From Colwellia sp. (lineage in GTDB: Bacteria > Pseudomonadota > Gammaproteobacteria > Enterobacterales > Alteromonadaceae): a DNA stretch of 64,000 bases. Under the pieces are notes generated by a model. That model saw nothing but the letters and a program-made list of their open reading frames with translations, was not told where the DNA came from and ran no database searches. Location of the stretch: positions 1-64,000 of the forward strand of contig JABSOZ010000017.1 of the NCBI GenBank assembly GCA_013215295.1. Reading direction: 5' to 3'. This document shows, one piece after another, positions 26,584 through 36,107 of this stretch (its first letter is position 1; every line of letters starts with the position of its first letter). Made by a program: the position numbers and the translations under genes.

Positions 26584-28662
26584 TCAATCACCTGTTAATT
26601 TAACCGGAAAATCAATGGTAAAATGGGTCCCTTTACCCACGTCACTACGGCAGTATATTTTACCTTTTAGACTTGTTGTCACCAAGTTGTACACTAAATA
26701 CATGCCTAAGCCGCTGCCTCCACAATTTCTCTTGGTTGTATAAAAAGGTTCGAAAATCATGGGAATATTATCCGAAGGGATCCCTATGCCATTATCGCTA
26801 TAATTTATTGTTGCTGTGCTTTTTTCACTTTTAATTTCAATTTTTATCTCACCCTGTTTATCGCCATCAAAGGCATGAATCATTGAGTTCATTACCAAAT
26901 TAGTAATCACTTGATAAATAGGACCAGGAAAAACTTCAACCGTTAAAGAACTATCGCCAATCACATGAATTTGATGTGAATATTGCTTCGTTTCTGGCTT
27001 AAGGCTAGTGATCACTTCATTTATATAGTCATACAGGTTTAGTTGACGAGGCATTTCACTAGATACATCAACAGAAACTAGTTTAAAACTACTTATCAGA
27101 TCGGCAGCTCGGATTAAATTTGCCAACAACATTTGGATTGTTTCAGGCGCTTTATCAACGAAATTGAGAAAGTCTTGATTACTGAGATTTTTACTCTGGT
27201 AGGCAGTGATTAATTTAGCAATTGTTTCTTCTAAATAACTGGTCGCTGTTACACAGATACCGATAGGTGTATTGAGTTCATGGGCAATACCTGCAACAAG
27301 TCGTCCAAGTAAAGCCATCTTTTCTGACTCTACTAATAAACCTTGCGTATTTTGTAAATCTTCTACTGAACACTGCAACTCAAAGGTTCTTTTTAAAACC
27401 TTGTCTTCAAGTTCCTCTTGATACTTTAATAAAGCAGTTTCGGCTGCTATACGATAAGAAATATCACTTATCGATATGGTATTTATGGTTTCTGAAGCCA
27501 GTTCCAATCTGGAAATATTCGCTTCTATAGGGAATATTTCACCGCTTTTTTTGAGCGCTTTTAAAGGTTCTTTATTCAGCGATAATTTATGTTCTTTTGT
27601 ACCTGTATCGAAATAATTCACCATATCTACATATTGTTCTCGATAAGCTTTAGGGATTAATAGCGACACATCTTCCCCCATTACATTTCTATTATCGAAA
27701 CCAAACATTTGCTCAGCAGCTTTATTAAATAAAACTATTTCCTGTGAACTATTAATAGCAATAATAGCGGTTGCTGTTACGTCTAATAACGCCACAATAC
27801 GTTTTTCGCTATCGGTTAAAAGCGCAACTTTATTTTCTAACTCGGCTGCCTGCCTGTCGTTTTCTTTCAAGGTACTGGAAAACTGACTTACTGCATTGCT
27901 AAGTTTCTGCATATACTTGTCATTCTGCTCTGGTAAGCTCTTAATGTAATTTCCTTTTGCAAGACTAAATAGTGCTTGGTTAATCTTTCCTAATGAGTTT
28001 GCCAAGTTTCGTGAAAAATATAGTGCAGAAAACAGCATCAGAGATATCAAGATGACCGCTACTAGGCTCAATGCATTATTTTGTCCGAGTGAACTTTCGA
28101 TTAAACTTGAAGCTGAAGTCATTTTTTCAATGTGAATTTTTGATAATGTTAATAACAGTCTATTTAAATCTTGTAAGACCTTGCCTGCTAATAATAACTC
28201 CTGCTGGGCGCGATTAACGTCAACACTTGATAACTCAATCGCACCAATTACCGCATTCTTGTACAAAAGAAAAGCCTGTTTTATTTTTACAAAATGGTCT
28301 GTTTGAGGCTTTGATGTATCGCCAGAGTTTTCTATTTCTAAGCCATCTATAAACTCTTGTTCGATGTCGTGAAGATTATTTAATATATTACGCCCATCAA
28401 TGTATATCTTTTCTTCATCTTGATGTTTTTGAGCTGATAATAACAACAGGGTAAGTTGTGTATATTCGTCACCTAACAGTAAAGAACTTTGACTAATACT
28501 TGTTATCAACGGCAGGTTACTTTCGCTTAATTTTTCCAATACCTCACTGTGTTCATCAATAATGGCATTGCTAGCCATATATAAGAGTATCGCTAATACA
28601 ATGCCTATGACAGGTGCTATTAGAAAACGGCTACGTAGTGAGAGGAAAGTAAGATACTTCAT
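26584..28662 (-). CDS. PAS-containing sensor histidine kinase
   Basis: Product of 692 residues. TM1 at about 13-31; a helical extracytoplasmic region (about 35-195) rich in leucine and glutamate like four-helix-bundle sensors; TM2 at 198-217; a short HAMP-like linker; a PAS domain at about 285-405 (ATAIIAINSSQEIVLFNKAA, EQMFGF); a coiled coil; HisKA with H461 (GIAHELNTPIG); and HATPase_c with DNGIGIP, FEPFYTTKR and GSGLGMYLV. It is closely similar in its kinase half to the Cache kinase about 3 kb away, so the two are probably paralogues that swapped sensor domains. It is 21 bases downstream of the histidine phosphatase gene and likely co-transcribed with it. Confidence 0.9.
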   Translation of the reverse strand: MKYLTFLSLRSRFLIAPVIGIVLAILLYMASNAIIDEHSEVLEKLSESNLPLITSISQSSLLLGDEYTQLTLLLLSAQKHQDEEKIYIDGRNILNNLHDIEQEFIDGLEIENSGDTSKPQTDHFVKIKQAFLLYKNAVIGAIELSSVDVNRAQQELLLAGKVLQDLNRLLLTLSKIHIEKMTSASSLIESSLGQNNALSLVAVILISLMLFSALYFSRNLANSLGKINQALFSLAKGNYIKSLPEQNDKYMQKLSNAVSQFSSTLKENDRQAAELENKVALLTDSEKRIVALLDVTATAIIAINSSQEIVLFNKAAEQMFGFDNRNVMGEDVSLLIPKAYREQYVDMVNYFDTGTKEHKLSLNKEPLKALKKSGEIFPIEANISRLELASETINTISISDISYRIAAETALLKYQEELEDKVLKRTFELQCSVEDLQNTQGLLVESEKMALLGRLVAGIAHELNTPIGICVTATSYLEETIAKLITAYQSKNLSNQDFLNFVDKAPETIQMLLANLIRAADLISSFKLVSVDVSSEMPRQLNLYDYINEVITSLKPETKQYSHQIHVIGDSSLTVEVFPGPIYQVITNLVMNSMIHAFDGDKQGEIKIEIKSEKSTATINYSDNGIGIPSDNIPMIFEPFYTTKRNCGGSGLGMYLVYNLVTTSLKGKIYCRSDVGKGTHFTIDFPVKLTGD

Positions 28663-28683
28663 AATTTAGCAACTATCGTCGCC

Positions 28684-29337
28684 TTAATTAGGCCAATCAT
28701 TGGGTTTGATCAGGCCTCTAAGATACAGTTTATCTTGTTGTTTTTGAAATACAGCAATCACACCTTCTGGTTTTGGCCATACGCCTAACCCGTCTCGTAA
28801 ATTGGATGTGTGGCCAACAAAAACTGCATTGTATTTTTCTGTACTTGCTTGATGCATCATTTGTTTGAGTTGCTCTCCTAAAGATTGTGATTCTTGTCTA
28901 TTTTTACTAATAGAAAATTGTAACTTCGGCTCAATAGTGAATTTCCCAAAGACTATATTAGCAGTCTCTTTGGCCCTACAATAAGGGCTAGACAAAACTT
29001 CACCAATTGGGATTTTTAATGTTTGAATAGTTTGAGCTATTTTTTTCAATTGCTCACGCCCTGAGCGGGAAAGATTTCTCTGCTTTGTACAGTCAGTAAA
29101 GTCCTGAGTATTATCTTTTTGTTCATGGTTTGTCATGCCATGTCGCATATAAAGAATATAGCCTCCAGACTTCAATACATTGATCAGTTCTGAAGTAGGT
29201 AAATTGATTTGTGCTACTTTTGTCTTAGCAGAATTAGAAGAATTTAATTGTTCTGCCTGAGTAGCTGAATTGGCGAAAGACACAAAAGCAATAATAACGG
29301 TGATATTCAATATTACAGATGATAAATTAAATTTCAT
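28684..29337 (-). CDS. histidine phosphatase family protein, exported
   Basis: Product of about 217 residues after an N-terminal signal segment (MKFNLSSVILNITVIIAFVS). The catalytic RHG triad is at MRHGMTNHE, followed by LSRSGREQL, SSPYCRAKET and the second histidine region FVGHTSNLRDG, so the branch-2-like histidine phosphatase (phosphoglycerate mutase fold) core is intact. Probably a periplasmic phosphatase; substrate unknown. The ATG chosen follows GAGAACTGGT; a TTG six codons upstream is less likely. First gene of an apparent two-gene unit with the PAS kinase. The pairing could mean the phosphatase modulates the signal seen by the kinase, but that is speculation. Confidence 0.82.
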   Translation of the reverse strand: MKFNLSSVILNITVIIAFVSFANSATQAEQLNSSNSAKTKVAQINLPTSELINVLKSGGYILYMRHGMTNHEQKDNTQDFTDCTKQRNLSRSGREQLKKIAQTIQTLKIPIGEVLSSPYCRAKETANIVFGKFTIEPKLQFSISKNRQESQSLGEQLKQMMHQASTEKYNAVFVGHTSNLRDGLGVWPKPEGVIAVFQKQQDKLYLRGLIKPNDWPN

Positions 29338-29842
29338 ACCAGTTCTCAATAACAAAACGACTGTATTTATTATAGTAAAAACTATCGAAATGGCTAAAAT
29401 CCTATTAAATTGTTTTTACATTTCCAACTCACTGTGGTGATTAATCATTCCAATACCGTATGGTCAACCTTTCACATTGATGATTAAGGCTACTTTTCAA
29501 TGTGATCTGAAGATTCTGTACAAAACACTACTCGTCCATAATATCGACAGCCACCACTTTACTGATATTAAATTAGATAATCATCTTCATACCTTAATGC
29601 TTGCTTTAATAACAACTACGGAAGTTAAAATGTATTGCTACTCACTTCTTCTTTGCACACTTTGTTGACTGTTTTATGATCCAAATTCCTTTCCATTAAG
29701 AGGCAGTTTTAATACGAAAGTAGACATTTCCCTTATTTACTTTTTATGACTTGTCTAGCAGCAAAGTATATGTGTAACCTATGAGGAGGTTTTTCTAATT
29801 CAACATATCACCTGCAACGCCCTAAATTGAGAGAATATTTAT
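29338..29842. other. intergenic between divergent genes, nothing found
   Basis: About 500 AT-rich bases between the phosphatase and the alpha/beta hydrolase. A 63-codon frame at 29477-29668 lacks a ribosome site and has random-looking composition. Promoters for both flanking genes must lie here but none was clear enough to call. Confidence 0.45.
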
Positions 29843-30715
29843 ATGTTTATAAAAAGAGTTGTTCTAGCTTTCGTAATATTAACACTGTCGATGGCCTCAT
29901 ATGCTCAGAAAACAAATGAGTATCGTGCAACGACAACAGAGCTAACGATTAACTCATATGGTAAACGTATGTCAGGTTTTGTATATCAACCAGCAGGAAA
30001 AGGGCCTCATCCAACCGTATTGTTATTACATGGATATCCCGGCAATGAAAAAAACTTAGATGTGGCGCAAGCTTTACGCAGCAAGGGGTGGAATGTTGCC
30101 TTTTTTCATTATAGAGGCTCTTGGGGAAGCGAAGGTGACTTTTCCTTTCGCAATGCGGAACAAGATGTCCAAGTTGTATTACAATACTTAAGCGATAAAG
30201 ATAATGCTGCAGCACTTCGAATCGATCGACGTTTAATATCAACCGTTGGACATAGTATGGGCGGGCACATGGCAATAGCTGGTTTTCTTGATAACCCAGC
30301 CGTTAAATGTTCAATCGCTTGGGATGGTGCAAATTTAGGGGCTAAAGGCGTTGGCTTTGTAAATGATCCAAATACCACAATTCCTTGGAAGGAGTATGGT
30401 GATACCTTATTCATGTTGAATGGATGGTCTGGTGAAAAAGCGCAAAAAGAAACCCAAAAATACGCCAAAGAGTTGGATCTTATAACTCGCGCGGAAAAAG
30501 CTAATGGACGTCCTGTTCTTCTTATTGGTGCAGATACGAGTGTGATCCCAATGGAACTTCATATTAAGCCATTACTCGCTGCGCTAAAAGCGACAAAAAA
30601 CAGTTTAGTTTCTTATAAATTGATTAAAGATGATCATAGTTTTAACTCCTCAAGAATGGAATTAATTACTACTACGGCTAATTTTCTCGACGTAAATTGC
30701 AAAAGTAATAAATAG
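29843..30715 (+). CDS. alpha/beta hydrolase, exported (dienelactone hydrolase-like)
   Basis: Product of 290 residues with a signal peptide ending SYAQ (about residue 21). The alpha/beta hydrolase fold is shown by the oxyanion-hole motif HGYPG at 63-67, the nucleophile elbow GHSMGG with Ser138, and a late histidine in DDHSF (His265); the acid is probably in the IGADTS strand (Asp231). All three catalytic positions look present, so it is probably an active periplasmic esterase or peptidase-like hydrolase; the substrate cannot be read from the sequence. GAGAG lies upstream of the ATG. It stands alone; the next gene is convergent. Confidence 0.82.
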   Translation: MFIKRVVLAFVILTLSMASYAQKTNEYRATTTELTINSYGKRMSGFVYQPAGKGPHPTVLLLHGYPGNEKNLDVAQALRSKGWNVAFFHYRGSWGSEGDFSFRNAEQDVQVVLQYLSDKDNAAALRIDRRLISTVGHSMGGHMAIAGFLDNPAVKCSIAWDGANLGAKGVGFVNDPNTTIPWKEYGDTLFMLNGWSGEKAQKETQKYAKELDLITRAEKANGRPVLLIGADTSVIPMELHIKPLLAALKATKNSLVSYKLIKDDHSFNSSRMELITTTANFLDVNCKSNK

Positions 30716-30797
30716 TTTAGTTGTCAGCTATATAGCTCAACACAGCTAATTTACTCTAAACCATGGGCGGCTTAATATCAGTTCCTATGATTTTTAT

Positions 30798-31280
30798 CTA
30801 TTTTACTGAACCTTCATAAGTATCTACGTAAGCTTGAAGGTTTTCGCCCTGAGAAACTTCGAATGCCACCCAAGAGTCGTGAAATATTTTAATGGTAACA
30901 ATAATGCTAGAGTCGTGATATTTTTGTTCCATATAACCGAGTTCATATTGTCTAATAAGATTTTGCAAACGGTATGCGTGGGCAGTTAAAAAGTTGCGGT
31001 ATTGATTAAATTCAATGGCTGTTAGAGCGGTCATACCTTCTTGAATAATCTTCGTACCTTGTCCATTATTTTCAATGACCTGCGATTGAATTCGAGATAA
31101 TACTTCCGATTCCGCCACACGCATTCTTAAGTCTTGCAGCGCATTAGATCTTTCTTGAAATGCCTGCGCTTTCATAGCGTTATTACTATGTTTTATTTGT
31201 ATGGCCAAATACATCAAAGATGCAAATACCGCAAAGGTACCCGCTATTTCAACCAAGGCACTAATTTCATCCAAGTTCAT
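30798..31280 (-). CDS. hypothetical protein with one membrane segment
   Basis: Product of 160 residues. One N-terminal transmembrane helix (about 7-27, ISALVEIAGTFAVFASLMYL), followed by a helical, probably coiled-coil cytoplasmic part (NNAMKAQAFQERSNALQDLR) and a C-terminal domain with EFNQYRNFLTAHAYRL. GGAAAAT precedes the ATG. Similar short proteins occur singly in many marine gammaproteobacteria (recollection), with no known function. Neighbours give no functional hint: a hydrolase gene converges from the left and a solute-binding protein gene lies upstream on the same strand. Confidence 0.65.
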   Translation of the reverse strand: MNLDEISALVEIAGTFAVFASLMYLAIQIKHSNNAMKAQAFQERSNALQDLRMRVAESEVLSRIQSQVIENNGQGTKIIQEGMTALTAIEFNQYRNFLTAHAYRLQNLIRQYELGYMEQKYHDSSIIVTIKIFHDSWVAFEVSQGENLQAYVDTYEGSVK

Positions 31281-31474
31281 ATATTTTCCATGTTAATTTC
31301 CACGCTAATAATAGAAACAATAGCTTTTTAACTGATAATTAAGCAACAGTTTATTCAGTTAATATTAACTTTACTGCTAATAAAATCCTTCATATAAATC
31401 ATATCAATATCAACAAAAGAGCGGGTTAAAATGGCGATACATGAGCAGCAACCTAGAAAGACCATTTTCTGTAA

Positions 31475-32302
31475 TCAATGCCTTGTTTCTGCTTCTTTTA
31501 ATTCTCGTGGCGTATGAATCAACTGGGTATTGGGATATAAAAATTGGTGAGAACTTCTAATTTTATCAACAATATGGCTTGGAGTTCCTTTGTTAATTGC
31601 CATGCAAAGATCAGCTTGGTCCTCAAGTTTTAAAGTGTACACTTTTTCTATTGTTTCTCTTGGTAACTTCATACGAGCAAGCATTTGAAACATTGCGTCT
31701 TCAATTTCAACAAGTAAATCGACCCTATTCTTTAACAGCATTTGTAAATTTGATTTGTTCGAAGACGTTAAAAAAAGATTAACCCCTTCTTCCATGCCTT
31801 TGCTTGTAAATAATTTGTGAAGAAAAGTACCACGCGTGATACTGAAGGAATATTGATTAAGATCACTTTCCTTTTTAATGCGCAAATCTTTCCGACTAGA
31901 TAATTTGTAAACTGAATGTGGTGGGCTGGATAATAAGGGGCAGATCCAATGAAAAAATTTTTCTCGAGCTGCGGTCCGATAAATGGAATAAATCAAAACA
32001 TTATCTTGTGATTTTGCGATGCTATACGAACGCTGCCAAGGATATAGGCCAATTTCATAAGTAATATTGGCATGTTTTAGTATCGATGTAACAACTTCTG
32101 TTGATTTACCTGTAAGTTTGCCATTTGAGTCAACATAATTATAAGGAAACCACGATTCAGTGACGACTATAAGTTTATCGCTAGGCGGCATGATTTTTGT
32201 ATTCAACTCATGTTGATTATTTTCGCTAGCAATGGCGAATTTCAACAGCATTAGAAAAGTAAGGATACATTTTATAAGTGTCGTTCGATAATTACCTTTC
32301 AT
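31475..32302 (-). CDS. periplasmic solute-binding protein (SBP_bac_3 type), solitary
   Basis: Product of about 275 residues with a signal peptide (MKGNYRTTLIKCILTFLMLL ... ASE). The mature part fits the type-2 periplasmic binding fold: LIVVTESWFPYNYVDSNGKLTG at the N-lobe, PWQRSYSIAKS, then YSFSITRGTFLHKLF, and LLKNRVDLLVEIEDAM in the second lobe. Such domains bind amino acids or similar small molecules. An in-frame ATG four codons upstream is an alternative start. No permease or ATPase gene is near, so it may act as a sensor partner rather than a transporter component. Two more solitary proteins of this fold lie within 7 kb. Confidence 0.78.
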   Translation of the reverse strand: MKGNYRTTLIKCILTFLMLLKFAIASENNQHELNTKIMPPSDKLIVVTESWFPYNYVDSNGKLTGKSTEVVTSILKHANITYEIGLYPWQRSYSIAKSQDNVLIYSIYRTAAREKFFHWICPLLSSPPHSVYKLSSRKDLRIKKESDLNQYSFSITRGTFLHKLFTSKGMEEGVNLFLTSSNKSNLQMLLKNRVDLLVEIEDAMFQMLARMKLPRETIEKVYTLKLEDQADLCMAINKGTPSHIVDKIRSSHQFLYPNTQLIHTPRELKEAETRH

Positions 32303-32423
32303 GCTGTAGACCATTTGTTGTCTATTAAGAGGTTAACATTGAGTATAGGGTATAGAATACAAGTAACACAAACACTCCTAGCCGGTCACAAGCGGTGGCT
32401 GCTAATAAAAATATTTTGATAGC

Positions 32424-32606
32424 TTAAACATGGTTTCGTCGCTTTAGTGCGAATGCAAACAAAGAAAGTCCAGCTAATAATATTATGGGATGTAAAAACA
32501 TGCCATGAAATATAGATATGTCAGCAATATTGCCATGTATTAAAGTAACCAATATGGTTATGAGTGCAATGATGATTAAAATTGATGTGATTAATTTCTG
32601 TTTCAT
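32424..32606 (-). CDS. small membrane protein (60 aa)
   Basis: Product of 60 residues made almost wholly of two transmembrane helices (LITSILIIIALITILVTLIH and MFLHPIILLAGLSLFAFAL) with a basic C-terminal tail KRRNHV. AGGAATCACC precedes the ATG. Two-helix proteins of this size are common, and no function was recognised. The composition and ribosome site make it a likely real gene. Confidence 0.6.
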   Translation of the reverse strand: MKQKLITSILIIIALITILVTLIHGNIADISIFHGMFLHPIILLAGLSLFAFALKRRNHV

Positions 32607-32670
32607 GGTGATTCCTGCTCAATAATATGAGCATAGAATAACCAAGCACTTAACAAATAACTTGAATAAA

Positions 32671-33423
32671 CTAGCTAACTTTTTTGAAAAGAGCAATCGC
32701 TTGCCTTATTGTCATACCGAAGTTATTTCGAAATGTTCGACTTAAATGGGCACTATCTGAAAAACCAGCCAAATGAGCCGCGTCAGTTGCGGAACTCCCC
32801 TTTATCATTGCTTGAACTGCGCAGATAATTCGTCGCCATAATAAATAAGGCCGCCAAGAAATACCTAATTCGTCACTAAATAAATGAAGAAATCGACTTT
32901 CGGATAACGCTAATTTACTCGCGACTTCAGCTGCTCGCCAATTTGTCGGCTTAATACAGTCACCATGTAAACACTGATTTAATTCGGTTAATAACAGCTG
33001 AATACGTTTATCTTTCACCGTACTCTTATTAAAAATTAAGAACTGCTTTGTCAGTGTTAAGTCTTCAAATAATGGTGTTAAAAACCTGGTTATATCTTCA
33101 GTTTCTGCAGGTTGTTTAACTGATTCGAATAAAAGTGTCTTAAACGACTTAAACGGTTGCCCCATTAATTTAGTAAATAGTTCCTGTCCCAAATTACTTT
33201 TTGGCTCAATGAGTAGCACCCAACCTTCAACCATTTCTAGCTGATGTTTAACTTTTGAATCAATGATGATTCCCCCTGATATAACACCGCCATTTAACTT
33301 ACAAAGCGAATTATTCTTAGGCCATACTATTTGCATGGCAAGGTGGCTGTGGGAGATTGCATCAATGCTGGAACCATATATTGTAACAACACCGGGATGA
33401 ATCCAAACAGTAGGTTTGATCAC
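32671..33423 (-). CDS. AraC-family transcriptional regulator
   Basis: Product of 250 residues. The N-terminal 140 residues look like a cupin-type sensing domain (WIHPGVVTIYGSSID, WPKNNSLCKLNGG). The C-terminal 100 residues are an AraC double helix-turn-helix (WRAAEVASKLALSESRFLHL, then SATDAAHLAGFSDSAHLSRT and FRNNFGMTIRQA). The start is a GTG with AGG upstream. It is the nearest gene upstream of the 60-aa membrane protein on the same strand. The target is unknown; the neighbouring VOC and GyrI-like genes are transcribed toward it. Confidence 0.85.
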   Translation of the reverse strand: MIKPTVWIHPGVVTIYGSSIDAISHSHLAMQIVWPKNNSLCKLNGGVISGGIIIDSKVKHQLEMVEGWVLLIEPKSNLGQELFTKLMGQPFKSFKTLLFESVKQPAETEDITRFLTPLFEDLTLTKQFLIFNKSTVKDKRIQLLLTELNQCLHGDCIKPTNWRAAEVASKLALSESRFLHLFSDELGISWRPYLLWRRIICAVQAMIKGSSATDAAHLAGFSDSAHLSRTFRNNFGMTIRQAIALFKKVS

Positions 33424-33643
33424 TTTGATACGCCTGTTAAGGGGAGGTAAAACTTATATGTTGTCATAAGAAGTGAATAATGACTATATCATTCGCCTAT
33501 AGAGGAAGCTAAGTTACCCCACACTGATACCTTTAAGACTCAAAAGTGAAAGTTATATTGACTCAACAAATAGAAACATACCAATTTAAAAACGTATCAT
33601 TCCTAGTTCATTGGCTCGATATATGTTTAAAATTCAAACGCGA

Positions 33644-34009
33644 TTAAATCTTAAACTTGTTAGGGTGGGGCCATATTTCATTTTCGGGTTGATCAAACTG
33701 CAAGAATTCAATTAAGTTGATTCCATCCATTACAAAGGCAATAGTCACTCCTTTTACCGGACTTTCTGGTGCAAGAATAAGAGTTTTACCTTCAATCGCT
33801 TTATGCAAGTCATCTACTTTATAAGCGACATGAGGCATATTTTTAATAATATCTGGCAGAGAATTATCGTCATCAAAATACATCCACTCTATGCCATAGG
33901 GATTTTCAAAATAACCCGTCGAATATAATTTCAGTTCTTTGTTGTAACTCATCCCTGCTATTTTTTCTTTAACGGGAATACCAACATGATGAAAATTAAG
34001 CGTTTGCAT
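33644..34009 (-). CDS. VOC (glyoxalase/bleomycin-resistance fold) protein
   Basis: Product of 121 residues, the usual length of a VOC half or single domain. It begins LNFHHVGIPV, with a metal-ligand-type histidine at position 6-7, and includes NPYGIEWMYF, MPHVAYKVDD (second possible metal ligand) and INLIEFLQF (glutamate at the last strand). It probably binds a divalent metal and acts as a dimer; the substrate is unknown. The strong ribosome site AAGGAGAT precedes the ATG. It lies 81 bases after a GyrI-like AraC regulator gene on the same strand, so the two are probably co-expressed, and the regulator may sense the compound handled by this protein. Confidence 0.78.
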   Translation of the reverse strand: MQTLNFHHVGIPVKEKIAGMSYNKELKLYSTGYFENPYGIEWMYFDDDNSLPDIIKNMPHVAYKVDDLHKAIEGKTLILAPESPVKGVTIAFVMDGINLIEFLQFDQPENEIWPHPNKFKI

Positions 34010-34090
34010 TATTTATCTCCTTAGTAAAAATCTCAAAATAAAATTGAAAACCGAACAAACTGATAAGTCCGGTTAACGAGTCACCGTCTT

Positions 34091-34954
34091 TTATTCAATA
34101 GGTAAATATACATCCGTAATCATTTCGTTTTCTGACACTTCAGGAAAAAAACTCACCCTTTCAAAGAAAAGAGGAAAGTCTCTAATTTCAAAATCAGAAT
34201 GATTCAGCCATTCGCCATAGAGGTATTGCACCGCTAATCCAATAGAATCATCACTGCCAATATGTCTTACTACTGCGCATTTTCCAGCGGGTATAACTTT
34301 GTTCATGATCCCATTTGAATTTTCTACAATCGCATAGTCTATTGAACAGCACACATCAAATCTGTAGTCTTCAGGTTCTGTAATATTAGGATCATCATAA
34401 ATTAAATTAAATGTTTTATTTTTACTCGGTGGAAGATTATTTTTTTTTCTCCATTCAATAAATTTTCTAATGGTATGACCAATTTGGTTTGGTGCAGCCC
34501 TGTGCTCCATTGTAGCGATTAATGTCTCTGGAAAATCAACAGTTTTTGCATTAAATTTAACATTATGGCTCATGATTTTTGTCCTTAGTTTTAATATCGG
34601 TTCATATTGTGAATGCCAAAGAGTCCAATCAGGACACCGCTTAAAATCAGATGGACTTTTATTAAACTGTTTCTTGAAAGCACGGGAAAATGCTTCATGA
34701 CTTTCATAACCATTCGCCAGCGCTATATCTACAATTTTATCATTTCTGTAAGCTAGCTGATAAGCGGCTCTTTTTAATCGGAGTAACTTAACAATAGACA
34801 TGACTGGCATCCCAAAAAATATTGAGCACTGCCTATGAAAATGAAATTTGGATAAATATGTTAGCTGACAAAGTTTATTCGTATCAAGTTCTATATCGAG
34901 ATTAGCCTCTATATAGTCGATAACTTCAATAAATCGGTTGTCATATTTTGTCAT
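34091..34954 (-). CDS. AraC-family regulator with GyrI-like effector domain
   Basis: Product of 287 residues. The N-terminal helix-turn-helix pair of AraC type covers about 8-105 (LDTNKLCQLTYLSKFHFHRQ, IVDIALANGYESHEAFSRAF, KKQFNKSPSDFKR). Residues about 125-286 are a GyrI-like (AraC_E_bind) small-molecule-binding domain (MEHRAAPNQIGHTIRK, CCSIDYAIVENSNG, GKCAVVRHIGSDDS). This is the Rob/SoxS-like architecture of multidrug-responsive regulators. AAGGAT precedes the ATG. It is followed by the VOC gene, which is the most likely linked target. Confidence 0.85.
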   Translation of the reverse strand: MTKYDNRFIEVIDYIEANLDIELDTNKLCQLTYLSKFHFHRQCSIFFGMPVMSIVKLLRLKRAAYQLAYRNDKIVDIALANGYESHEAFSRAFKKQFNKSPSDFKRCPDWTLWHSQYEPILKLRTKIMSHNVKFNAKTVDFPETLIATMEHRAAPNQIGHTIRKFIEWRKKNNLPPSKNKTFNLIYDDPNITEPEDYRFDVCCSIDYAIVENSNGIMNKVIPAGKCAVVRHIGSDDSIGLAVQYLYGEWLNHSDFEIRDFPLFFERVSFFPEVSENEMITDVYLPIE

Positions 34955-35087
34955 TTCAATAATCCTTTCTCTTCAGCAGTGTTGATATTAAATCTATAAC
35001 AAGCTCTATTCTTGACCAAAGTTGCTCAATATTAATTAAAGAAAAGTTTCTCATCATCGTTGCCAACAATTAAGAACCTTATAAGCA

Positions 35088-35972
35088 CTAAAGTTTTAAA
35101 TAACTAAAATATTCAGTGGTAAATTTGATAAAGGTTTGTAGCCTTTTTGACTGTTGCAAAAGTTGGGGATAAATCATCTGAATTTGATTTTTTGATATAG
35201 AAGGCGTTTCAAAAATTATCTCGAGCAATCCCGCATCAACCTCTTGATCAACAAAATAGCTAGGGACTCTAATTATTCCTTCACCCGATAAAGCTAATTG
35301 TTTTAGCATCAAGGTGTTATTTATTTGCAACCAACCGTTAATAGATATTTCATCGTTATTTATTGACCATTTATTATCGTCTTGTCCTCGTATACATTGA
35401 TGACTCGTTAGTTCTTGAGGCGTTTTAGGCTTACCATGCATCACGAAATATTCTGAAGAAGCGCATATAAGATGATTATAAGAAAGTAATGCTTTTGCAA
35501 CCATATTAAGTGGTGGCTTTTCCGTTGAACGAAATGCTAAGTCAAAGTCTTTTCTATTTAAATCATGGTTTGTATAACTACAATCTATCGAGAAAATCAC
35601 CTCTGGGTGGCGTTGATTAAATTTAGAGGTAATATCAAGTAAATACCGATGAGTAAAAAGTGCCGGTGCTGTAATTTTAATCATGCCTTCTATCGTTTCT
35701 CCTTCTTGCTCAGCGCTTCGCTCTAATTCAATGATTGCTAAGCGTATTTTATCCATCCCTGACATCATACGTTCACCTACACCCGTTAAGCGCACACTGC
35801 GTGTAGAGCGCACGAACAATGGCACCCCCATATCAGCTTCCAATTTTTTTATTTGTGCTGACAAATGTCCCCTAGAAATACCTAATTTTTCGGCGGCAAT
35901 TGTAAAACTCAATGATTGAGCTACTTCACTAAATAACAGTAGACGTTCAAGTTTTTTGTGTTGTTGTTTCAT
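35088..35972 (-). CDS. LysR-family transcriptional regulator
   Basis: Product of 294 residues, the usual LysR length. N-terminal winged helix-turn-helix (residues 5-65: LLLFSEVAQSLSFTIAAEKL, ISRGHLSAQIKKLEADMG), then a linker helix and a two-lobed effector domain (EGMIKITAPALFTHRYLLDI, LDLAFRST-like FDLAFRSTEKPP). It is transcribed divergently from the short-chain dehydrogenase gene, with a 135-bp gap that carries an ATTGT-N12-ACAAT palindrome of the T-N11-A kind. By analogy with the family, it probably controls the dehydrogenase and its own gene. Confidence 0.88.
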   Translation of the reverse strand: MKQQHKKLERLLLFSEVAQSLSFTIAAEKLGISRGHLSAQIKKLEADMGVPLFVRSTRSVRLTGVGERMMSGMDKIRLAIIELERSAEQEGETIEGMIKITAPALFTHRYLLDITSKFNQRHPEVIFSIDCSYTNHDLNRKDFDLAFRSTEKPPLNMVAKALLSYNHLICASSEYFVMHGKPKTPQELTSHQCIRGQDDNKWSINNDEISINGWLQINNTLMLKQLALSGEGIIRVPSYFVDQEVDAGLLEIIFETPSISKNQIQMIYPQLLQQSKRLQTFIKFTTEYFSYLKL

Positions 35973-36001
35973 CGCGTTATTTATCGGTAAGTTTATTGCT
36001 T

Positions 36002-36023
36002 ATTGTATTTTATATCACACAAT
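36002..36023. promoter_or_regulatory. candidate LysR-type operator between divergent genes
   Basis: ATTGT and ACAAT separated by 12 bases, lying in the gap between the LysR gene and the divergent SDR gene. It contains a T-N11-A core. Symmetry and position fit a LysR recognition site; no experimental support. Confidence 0.45.
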
Positions 36024-36107
36024 GAATTTGGTATTGGTATATTTTTCTTACTAGTCATTTGATTCATAATGACTACACAAGAGCAATTAACTAACAAGGT
36101 GATAAAT

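Noticed and set aside
29477-29668. 63-codon plus-strand frame between divergent genes
   Set aside because: No ribosome site, no recognisable features.
30109-30468. 119-codon frame opposite the alpha/beta hydrolase
   Set aside because: Antisense shadow; the plus-strand gene has intact catalytic motifs.
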